From: JBIOJM01 sp044450785
GTDB taxonomy: Bacteria > Planctomycetota > Planctomycetia > Isosphaerales > Isosphaeraceae
Direction of reading: 5' to 3'
Assembly (NCBI GenBank): GCA_044450785.1
Contig: JBIOJM010000242.1
Span: forward strand, 1 to 15,728
Length of the DNA: 15,728 bases
Below are positions 1 through 5,163 of the stretch, one piece after another. Position 1 is the stretch's first letter. The number at the start of each line of letters is the position of its first letter. The notes beneath the pieces are model-generated. The model was not told the DNA's origin. It ran no database searches and was given only the letters and a program-made list of their open reading frames with translations. The position numbers and the translations under genes are program-made.

Positions 1-55
1 CCTTAGTCCTTAGTCCTTAGTCCTTAGTCCTTAGTCCTTAGTCCCTAGTCCTCAG
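1..55. repeat. Heptamer tandem repeat (CCTTAGT)n
   Basis: Six perfect head-to-tail copies of CCTTAGT fill 1-42, followed by CCCTAGT (43-49, one mismatch) and a partial CCTCAG (50-55). The array begins at the window edge, so its full length is unknown. It ends 11 bp from the accD stop codon and so lies just downstream of that gene. Read on the minus strand the unit is ACTAAGG. It resembles the short tandemly repeated heptamers known from cyanobacterial and planctomycete genomes (family knowledge). No function can be seen. Confidence 0.9.
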
Positions 56-66
56 GATGGCGACTC

Positions 67-915
67 TCATGGCATGGCATAGTCGATCAACTGCGCGATC
101 GTGCTCCGCAAGTCGCGGCGGTGCACGATCCGGTCGATAAAGCCATGCGCGCAGAGGAATTCGCTGGTCTGAAAGCCGCTCGGCAGTTGAACTCGGACCG
201 TTTGTTCGATGACGCGAGGGCCGGCGAATCCGATCAGGGCCTTGGGCTCGGCCAGGATGAAATCACCCAGCGAAGCGAAACTGGCCGCGACGCCCCCCAT
301 GGTTGGGTGGGTGAGGACGCTGAGGTAAAGGCCCCCCGCGGCGTGATAACGGCCCAGGGCTGTCGAGACTTTCGCCATTTGCATCAGGGAGAAGATTCCC
401 TCGTGCATCCGGGCTCCGCCCCCGGATCCCGACACGATCACCAGGGGTAGTCGTTGGCGGGTCGCTTCCTCGATCGCCCGAGTCAGTTTTTCGCCGACGA
501 CCGAGCCCATGCTCCCCATGATGAAGCCGCTGTCGGTGATTCCAAAGACGATGCGGATGCCTTTGATGAATCCTTGGCCGACGACCGCCGCCTCGAACAA
601 GCCCGTACGAGCCTGTTCTTCCTTGACTCGCTCAGGGTAGGGTCGCCGGTCGTTGAAGCCAAGCGGATCGAGCGGCTGCAAGGCGGAGAACCATTCCTCG
701 AAGGTGTCCGGGTCCATGAGATGGGCGATCCGAACCATGGCGGACAAAGGAAAATGGTGGTGGCAATCGGGGCAGACACCCAGGTTCTGCTCGACTTGTT
801 TGCGGAAGAGGGTCGCCTGGCATCCATCGCAGCGCATCCAGACGCCTTCCGGCACGCGTTTCGCCTCGGAGTGCTCGTGCCAGGCGTTCGGCGCTCGTCC
901 GTCCCGCGATGCCAT
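67..915 (-). CDS. accD: Acetyl-CoA carboxylase carboxyltransferase subunit beta
   Basis: This 282-aa protein is the beta half of the carboxyltransferase of acetyl-CoA carboxylase. With AccA it moves the carboxyl group from carboxybiotin to acetyl-CoA, giving malonyl-CoA, the first committed step of fatty-acid synthesis in the cytoplasm. A four-cysteine zinc ribbon is visible (C29, C32, C48, C51). The crotonase-like domain has the conserved SGGGARMHEG stretch (about 164-173), PTMGGVAASFASLGD (204-218) and EPKALIGFAGPRVIEQT (223-239). The length fits the family. The ATG at 915 is preceded by AAGGAG (923-928) with 7 nt spacing. No accA is present in the window. The phosphatase-like gene lies 117 bp upstream on the same strand and I see no promoter in the gap, so the two may share a transcript. 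The call is secure. Confidence 0.96.
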   Translation of the reverse strand: MASRDGRAPNAWHEHSEAKRVPEGVWMRCDGCQATLFRKQVEQNLGVCPDCHHHFPLSAMVRIAHLMDPDTFEEWFSALQPLDPLGFNDRRPYPERVKEEQARTGLFEAAVVGQGFIKGIRIVFGITDSGFIMGSMGSVVGEKLTRAIEEATRQRLPLVIVSGSGGGARMHEGIFSLMQMAKVSTALGRYHAAGGLYLSVLTHPTMGGVAASFASLGDFILAEPKALIGFAGPRVIEQTVRVQLPSGFQTSEFLCAHGFIDRIVHRRDLRSTIAQLIDYAMP

Positions 916-1032
916 CGCTTGGCTCCTTCGTCATGGCCGATCAAGGTCTCGGCCCGACGTCCTTCCGTCCATTCCCGACCCGATCGACCTGGCGCGGGCC
1001 CTCTTCCCACATCTCGCCGCGCCACGGGATGA

Positions 1033-1629
1033 TCAAGACGCCGTTCCGTTTCGCAGGAGGAAGGGGGCGATCTCGATCAGTTCAAATTCAGTGCTCGACC
1101 TGTGATCGTCGATCTGAACGAGCGGCTCGCATTTCAAGTAGCAGATGACCATCCTGGCCAGTGGCTCACCCACGACCAAGCCGATCGCCTCGTCATGATG
1201 GCGCCTGAGCAACGGCCGGAACGCCGCCTTGATTCGTCCCATTGCGTTTTCCACCGTCTCACCCTGGGGCGGACAGATGGTTTCCGGGTCGTCGATCCAC
1301 TGCCGGAACAACTTCGTGTTTCGGCGCTTGATTTCATCGATTTGAAGACCTTGCCACAATCCTTGGTCCAGGTTGCGGAATTCGTCGATTCGTTTCGGGC
1401 GGATCCCGAGCGCCTTGCCAACGATCTCCGCGGTCCGAATCACATTTTCCGACGGCCCGCAGTAAAGGGCCGCGAGAGGAGAGCCGGCCAGGCTTTTCTC
1501 CAGCTTGGGAACCATCCGTGCAATTTCGCGTTGCCCGCGCTCACTGAGCGGGATGTCGAGGATCCCTTGCAGGCGATTCTGCTCGTCGTAAATCGTCGCG
1601 CCGGGCCGGATCAAAACCACTTGGCACAT
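1033..1629 (-). CDS. Histidine-phosphatase-superfamily protein lacking the catalytic histidines
   Basis: This 198-aa protein has the phosphoglycerate-mutase-like fold signature: VVLIRPGAT at 4-12, PLSERGQREIA at 27-37, YCGPSENVIRTAEIV at 56-70 and a final IGLVVGEPLAR at 149-159. Active members have an RHG motif near the N-terminus and a second histidine in a VSHG-type motif. Here these read R8-P9-G10 and V153-G154-E155-P156, so both catalytic histidines are replaced. The usual acidic residue in the Glu-x-x-x-Gly-x-Trp region is N86. The phosphate-binding arginines R8 and R65 remain. I infer a binding or regulatory pseudo-phosphatase, not an enzyme. The reading frame extends in-frame to a TTG at 1758, but that TTG is the -35 box of a good promoter and the homology begins at MCQVVLIR, so I chose the ATG at 1629; no strong ribosome binding site precedes it. 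It lies upstream of accD on the same strand. Confidence 0.85.
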   Translation of the reverse strand: MCQVVLIRPGATIYDEQNRLQGILDIPLSERGQREIARMVPKLEKSLAGSPLAALYCGPSENVIRTAEIVGKALGIRPKRIDEFRNLDQGLWQGLQIDEIKRRNTKLFRQWIDDPETICPPQGETVENAMGRIKAAFRPLLRRHHDEAIGLVVGEPLARMVICYLKCEPLVQIDDHRSSTEFELIEIAPFLLRNGTAS

Positions 1630-1728
1630 TCTTCGGATCAGACAACAAAAACCGTGCCGGCCACCGCGTACCCTGTCGAACGACTCGACGCTGGGCGCGG
1701 GCCCGACTGTGTCGACCGTATTGCAGTT

Positions 1729-1758
1729 AATATAGGCGCGAGGCCGATCGTCTGTCAA
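1729..1758 (-). promoter_or_regulatory. Sigma70-like promoter for the phosphatase-like gene and accD
   Basis: On the minus strand a perfect TTGACA (-35, 1753-1758) is separated by 18 bp from TATATT (-10, 1729-1734, five of six consensus bases). Transcription would begin near 1722, giving a leader of about 90 nt before the ATG at 1629. The match stands out in a GC-rich region. It excludes the upstream TTG as a start codon for this transcript. Confidence 0.7.
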
Positions 1759-1864
1759 CGTGGAGCGCGCAGCGCTTCACATTGAGACGAGAGCACTTGT
1801 GACCAATCGTCGCGCGGGTCTCCACCTCTTTTTCAGGATCCTTAATCCCTGATCGAGCAGGGGC

Positions 1865-2119
1865 TCAGATCGGTGCCACACCCTCCGGGCGGCTCTCCCC
1901 GTCGTACTGGAACACTCCTTCGACATCGACTCCGAAGGCCCGCGCAAGGCGGAACGCCAGCAGCAGCGAGGGGGTGTATTTTCCGGCCTCCAGTGCGATG
2001 ATCGTCTGCCTCGTCACGCCGGCTCGGTCGGCAAGCTCCTGCTGCGTCATCTCGCCGTGCTCGAACCGCAGCCGCCGGATCTGGTTTTTCAAGGGCCCGA
2101 GTTGTTGATTAGGCGCCAT
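1865..2119 (-). CDS. XRE-family HTH transcriptional regulator
   Basis: This 84-aa protein is a compact Cro/CI-type DNA-binding protein of the COG1476 kind. The helix-turn-helix spans about residues 24-45 (MTQQELADRAGVTRQTIIAL), followed by the typical EAGKYTPSLLLAFRLARAF stretch and a short tail. The ATG at 2119 has a GGGGAGGG ribosome binding site a few bases upstream (about 2124-2131). An in-frame start at 2170 would lengthen it by 17 residues, but those residues do not fit the family. Its start overlaps the end of the upstream membrane-protein gene by 11 bp, so the two are probably translationally coupled. Pairs of a small XRE regulator and a small integral membrane protein are common; the regulator usually represses its own promoter (family knowledge). 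The true target is unknown. Confidence 0.92.
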   Translation of the reverse strand: MAPNQQLGPLKNQIRRLRFEHGEMTQQELADRAGVTRQTIIALEAGKYTPSLLLAFRLARAFGVDVEGVFQYDGESRPEGVAPI

Positions 2120-2519
2120 CCGACCCTCCCCAGCGATACTGGAGCAGGGTGGCGATGGAACTGACGCCAAGCACGAGGATCAAACCGTAGAACGGGCTGA
2201 TCGCGACCAGGAAGACCGGTACGGCACCGCTCGATCCGTAGGAGAACGCGGCCGACATGCAGGTGACGACGAAGACCACCCAGAAGACGCTGTAGGCGAT
2301 CACCGAGGACCGCATTAGAATCAGGCCGTCGCGCTCATCGGACACGACGATTCCCCGCCTCTTGCGGAACAGAAGAGGCGTGAGCCCCCAGAACCCGAGG
2401 AAACCCAAGCTCCCTTGTGCTCTCTGGATTCCAAGCACCGGAGTCAGAGCGAGGACCCCGCCCAAGCTCAACACAACGATTGTCAAAGTGAACCAAGCTA
2501 GTTTCTGGCCTGAGGACAT
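2109..2519 (-). CDS. Small four-helix membrane protein (DUF2178-like), partner of XRE regulator
   Basis: This 136-aa integral membrane protein has about four hydrophobic segments: roughly 8-30, 36-52, 70-92 and 99-127. A basic and acidic cytoplasmic-type loop, FRKRRGIVVSDERDG (51-65), sits in the middle. The DERD motif between the second and third helices resembles the DUF2178 and related families, which are typically encoded next to an XRE regulator. The ATG at 2519 has the ribosome binding site GAGGAG (2526-2531) at 6 nt spacing. It is the first gene of the cassette and overlaps the regulator gene by 11 bp. The biochemical role is not known. Assignment to a membrane protein is secure; assignment to DUF2178 is tentative. 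Confidence 0.85.
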   Translation of the reverse strand: MSSGQKLAWFTLTIVVLSLGGVLALTPVLGIQRAQGSLGFLGFWGLTPLLFRKRRGIVVSDERDGLILMRSSVIAYSVFWVVFVVTCMSAAFSYGSSGAVPVFLVAISPFYGLILVLGVSSIATLLQYRWGGSDGA

Positions 2520-2572
2520 CGCAAGCTCCTCTCAAAGCTGAACCGAACCAAGATGTCATGTACGCCGCACAT

Positions 2573-2613
2573 AATGTAACTCATACAGTTCTTATTGTAA
2601 AGTTTGTTTTACA
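2573..2613 (-). promoter_or_regulatory. Promoter with overlapping operator-like palindrome for the XRE cassette
   Basis: Read on the minus strand, TTTACA (-35, plus positions 2596-2601, five of six consensus bases) is followed after 17 bp by TACATT (-10, 2573-2578, four of six). The -35 hexamer is also one arm of the perfect inverted repeat TGTAAA-N6-TTTACA (2596-2601 and 2608-2613). A protein bound to this palindrome would block RNA polymerase, which suits autorepression by the XRE regulator two genes downstream. The region is strikingly AT-rich against its surroundings. Confidence 0.6.
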
Positions 2614-2629
2614 TTTTTTTGACGTACAC

Positions 2630-2744
2630 AAAAGGTGCCAGCCACCAAAATTGGGTATACTACACTGTGCGCGATGAACTGATTTCGTGGCAATTGCCTT
2701 TGTGAATTCCGCATATTACTCATATTTGGTGGCTGGCACCTTTT
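2630..2744. mobile_element. MITE-like element with 20-bp perfect terminal inverted repeats
   Basis: A 20-bp arm at 2630-2649 (core GGTGCCAGCCACC) is repeated as its exact reverse complement at 2725-2744, with a 75-bp AT-rich spacer. The spacer contains the palindrome GGCAATTGCC (2689-2698) and no reading frame of note. The 115-bp total, the perfect arms and the lack of coding capacity suggest a miniature element moved in trans or a REP-type unit. No target-site duplication is visible, which would fit an IS200/IS605-type or RAYT-linked origin (inference). It lies between the XRE cassette promoter and the Nudix gene. Confidence 0.65.
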
Positions 2745-3077
2745 CTTCCAGCATGAGAGCCGTTGCGCCGCGAACCACTGGCTCCCTTTCCTCGGGGAGC
2801 GAGATACGGTTCATCGGCCGCTGGGGGAGGCTCTCGGTACCGCTCGCCTCTCACCCCAGCCCTCTCCCGTAGGGAGAGAAACCCCTCCCCGTGAGGGAGG
2901 TCCCGGCCGTGACGACCGGCCCTCCATCCGGCCGCGCGCTTTTCCCACGGATCAGATCCCGCACCCTCCCCGCTCCTTTCCTCCAGGCGGACCAAAGAAC
3001 ACTGGGCCATTTCCCGATCCCAGGCTTGTCGGGCATGATGGATCACCCGAGTTCCGCAAGAAATCCCCGAGAGGCCG
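2745..3077. other. Gene-free region with hairpin-forming repeats
   Basis: No convincing gene is present in these 333 bp. Three reading frames cross it, but none shows a domain or ribosome binding site. Two hairpins stand side by side: CTCTCCC-GTA-GGGAGAG (2862-2878) and CCTCCC-N5-GGGAGG (2884-2900). They are preceded by a CTCACCCCAGCCC-type sequence, a common dispersed repeat in GC-rich bacteria. A GC-rich segment with the inverted pair GGCCG and CGGCC follows. I see no clear promoter for the Nudix gene here. Confidence 0.6.
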
Positions 3078-3080
3078 GTG

Positions 3081-3692
3081 ATGAGCCAAAAAGTCGACGA
3101 ACGTGTCCTGGTCGTTCCCAGCGCCGAGCTCGACCGCCTGGGCCGGTTCCAGGGATTCTCTCCCGACGCCGACCGCTATCTCGCGGCCCTGCTTGTCCCC
3201 GAGCTGATGCAATACCGGCCCAGGTCGGAGGTCGAAGACGACCCCGGATTCAAGCAGCTCATCCCTTACGTCGTCTTTCGTTGTGACGCCGCCGTGTTCT
3301 GTTACACCCGAGGCAAGTCGCAGGGTGAGGCGCGGCTGCACAAGCTGCGATCGTTGGGCGTTGGCGGGCACGTTTCCGAAGCAGACGCCGAGGGGCGCAA
3401 GAGTCTCGAGGCCTACGAGTCGGCGATGAGGCGCGAGCTGGACGAAGAGGTATTCGTCACGAGCCCCGGCCTGGTCCGGCGGGTCGGGCTGATCAACGAT
3501 GATGCAACGCCCGTCGGCCGAGTCCACCTGGGCGTGGTCCACCTGTTCGAGTTGGAGCAGCCTCGCGTCGTCGCGCGGGAAGAGGGGCTGGCCGAGGCCG
3601 AATTCCTGCCATTGTCGGCGATCCGGACGATCCGCCAGGACTTTGAAACCTGGTCGCAGATCTGCATCGACTCATTTCTGAGGACTGGCTGA
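3081..3692 (+). CDS. Nudix-family hydrolase (predicted phosphoesterase)
   Basis: This 203-aa protein has a Nudix-box-like helix: E110, seven residues, then R118-E119-L120-D121-E122-E123, which carries the metal-binding glutamates. The glycine expected six residues before E110 is displaced by one (G105), and the glycine usually found after the EE pair is missing, so the box is close to but not exactly consensus. The region before it (RLHKLRSLGVGGHVSEAD, 85-102) resembles the COG4112 group of predicted MutT-type phosphoesterases. The family cleaves a nucleoside diphosphate linked to another moiety; the substrate is unknown. A GTG at 3078 immediately precedes the ATG at 3081. GAGAGG at 3069-3074 is 6 nt from the ATG and only 3 nt from the GTG, so I prefer the ATG. 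The last 21 bp overlap the convergent lipoprotein gene. Confidence 0.85.
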   Translation: MSQKVDERVLVVPSAELDRLGRFQGFSPDADRYLAALLVPELMQYRPRSEVEDDPGFKQLIPYVVFRCDAAVFCYTRGKSQGEARLHKLRSLGVGGHVSEADAEGRKSLEAYESAMRRELDEEVFVTSPGLVRRVGLINDDATPVGRVHLGVVHLFELEQPRVVAREEGLAEAEFLPLSAIRTIRQDFETWSQICIDSFLRTG

Positions 3693-4871
3693 GATCGCGC
3701 CGAAATCGAGCGAGCTGGAGCTTTGCGGGCTCGGGCCAGCGCCTGGCTGTCGCTGGTCGAGCCAGTCGATCAAGGGCGGAAAGATCTCCTTCGGTGCATG
3801 ACGGCTCCAGACCAGGTCGCAATGGCCGTAATCGGCCACGTTACCGTTCGACTTGCCAAACCTCATGATTGTCTTATCCGGGCTGCCGAGGCCGGCAAAC
3901 GTAAGCTCGGTCGAGGGGACGTCCGACATGATGTCGCCGTCGCCGGCGATCATGAGGGTCGGAGTTGTGATCTCACCCAGCCTCGCCGAGTAATCGACCC
4001 TGCGATCCGCGGAGAGCATGTGACCATACTCGAGATAAGGGGCGAGCTGGCGCAAGGCCCCCGGCCCCGTGTCCTCGAGGGTGTAACCGTAGAACCGGGA
4101 GACTGTGATTTGGTCGACGTTCTCGTTCGAGTAATAGAACCGGTCGATGCTTTCCATCCCCGGCACTCGGAAGAACGCCAGGGGCCGGCCCAGGCGACCC
4201 GGGCTGGCGAAGAGTGACAAGACCCGCAGGCCACGGTTGGCCTGGAGCATGTCAGTCTGGGGAAAGTCCGCTTGAATGATCGTGCTCCCCATCCCGACGA
4301 ACGTGGCGATGCGCTCTGGATGGGGTGCCAGTTGCAGGTAGGGAAAGACCAGCATGCCGCCCAGGCTGTGGCCGATCCAGTTGACGCGATCGTGTCCGGT
4401 CTTGCGATTGACGTAATCGAGGATGGCCGGAACGTCATATCTCACCAGGTCGTCGACGTTCCAGCCGCGCTCGCCTCGCTCCCTCAAGAAGGTTTGGCGT
4501 AGCACTCCGTTGATCCGATCGCACCGGCCCAGATGGGCGTTTTCGCCCGAGCCTCGGATGTCGAAGACGAAAACCTCGTAGCCCCGGGCGGTCAACTGGT
4601 AGGGAAGATGGTCGTTCGTGATCGTCCAGAAGGTGGCATTGAGTCCCAGGCCGTGACACAGAATCACAGGCAGTTTACCCGGGTCAGGATGCTCCGGCCG
4701 ATAGTGCCGGACGCCCAGCCTCCAACCATCCTCGGTGTATGCATAGCCGTCGGTGCAGGGGCGGAGGTCCGGGCTGGGCGCATTTTGGCGCATCGCGGCA
4801 CAACCCGCCAACCCACACAAGACCGCGCACAAGAGTCCGCAGGCGAAGTTGGTTCGCCCCCGACGGTGCAT
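3672..4871 (-). CDS. Alpha/beta-hydrolase lipoprotein (lipase/esterase-like)
   Basis: This 399-aa protein begins with a basic and hydrophobic signal sequence ending in a lipobox, LAGC (C24), so it should be a lipid-anchored envelope protein. The hydrolase domain shows TEDGWRL, the oxyanion-hole CHGLG (H73-G74), the nucleophile elbow GHSLGG (S169), a GDGDIM acid loop (D311 or D313) and a histidine in YGHCDLVW (H350). A complete Ser-Asp-His triad is therefore likely. The TEDG start and the DIRGSG segment resemble acid-lipase/cholesterol-esterase relatives; the substrate is not known. An upstream in-frame ATG at 4922 would put 17 hydrophilic residues before the signal sequence and has no ribosome binding site, so I chose the ATG at 4871. 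A GGAAGG lies about 12 nt before it. The C-terminal tail is Ser/Gln/Pro-rich. The 3' end overlaps the Nudix gene. Confidence 0.88.
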   Translation of the reverse strand: MHRRGRTNFACGLLCAVLCGLAGCAAMRQNAPSPDLRPCTDGYAYTEDGWRLGVRHYRPEHPDPGKLPVILCHGLGLNATFWTITNDHLPYQLTARGYEVFVFDIRGSGENAHLGRCDRINGVLRQTFLRERGERGWNVDDLVRYDVPAILDYVNRKTGHDRVNWIGHSLGGMLVFPYLQLAPHPERIATFVGMGSTIIQADFPQTDMLQANRGLRVLSLFASPGRLGRPLAFFRVPGMESIDRFYYSNENVDQITVSRFYGYTLEDTGPGALRQLAPYLEYGHMLSADRRVDYSARLGEITTPTLMIAGDGDIMSDVPSTELTFAGLGSPDKTIMRFGKSNGNVADYGHCDLVWSRHAPKEIFPPLIDWLDQRQPGAGPSPQSSSSLDFGAISASPQK

Positions 4872-5163
4872 GGCGGTTGGATTCCCTTCCTTCTCTCCTT
4901 CGACATGGCCGGGAGCGTCCATGCTGCCCGGTACTGGCGGATTCTATCCAACCTTGGATCGTTTGGGAACGCCATCGCGGAATTTAACACGCGTTCCTCG
5001 CCATCAACGAGACACTAGTGGCATGCAATTCATGACTTACAGCACTCGGCGCGGGTCTCGACGAACCTGAAGGGTCGCCGCTTGGGATCACCGGCGGCTA
5101 GCGCCGTGCCGCTCACGGCTTGGCGCTGGTGTCCAGGGACCTGAACGTTGCCGCGGCAAGAGC
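4872..5163. other. Intergenic region between hrpB and the lipoprotein gene
   Basis: No gene is supported in these 292 bp. The part nearest 4872 should hold the lipoprotein promoter, but only weak -35/-10 candidates are visible on the minus strand. The hrpB-proximal part contains a structured repeat (5089-5131) and the 12-bp palindrome TTGCCGCGGCAA (5148-5159). The palindrome lies 4 bp beyond the hrpB stop codon and could be the start of a termination structure, although no T-run follows it. Confidence 0.5.
5089..5131. repeat. Structured intergenic repeat with nested hairpins
   Basis: A 43-bp unit is closed by CACC (5089-5092) and GGTG (5128-5131). Inside it, AGCGCC (5100-5105) pairs with GGCGCT (5122-5127), and GCCGTG (5103-5108) pairs with CACGGC (5114-5119). 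The two inner pairings compete at their edges. From memory, similar CACCGG-type sequences are dispersed in planctomycete intergenic regions. The unit lies downstream of hrpB. Confidence 0.55.

Noticed and set aside
454..1032. Open frame of 192 codons on the plus strand opposite accD
   Set aside because: It is a shadow frame of a well-supported gene with no domain of its own.
1847..1862. Intrinsic terminator after the XRE gene (CCCTG-N6-CAGGG)
   Set aside because: The stem is short and no T-run follows on the minus strand. A poly-T tract exists only on the other side in the other orientation.
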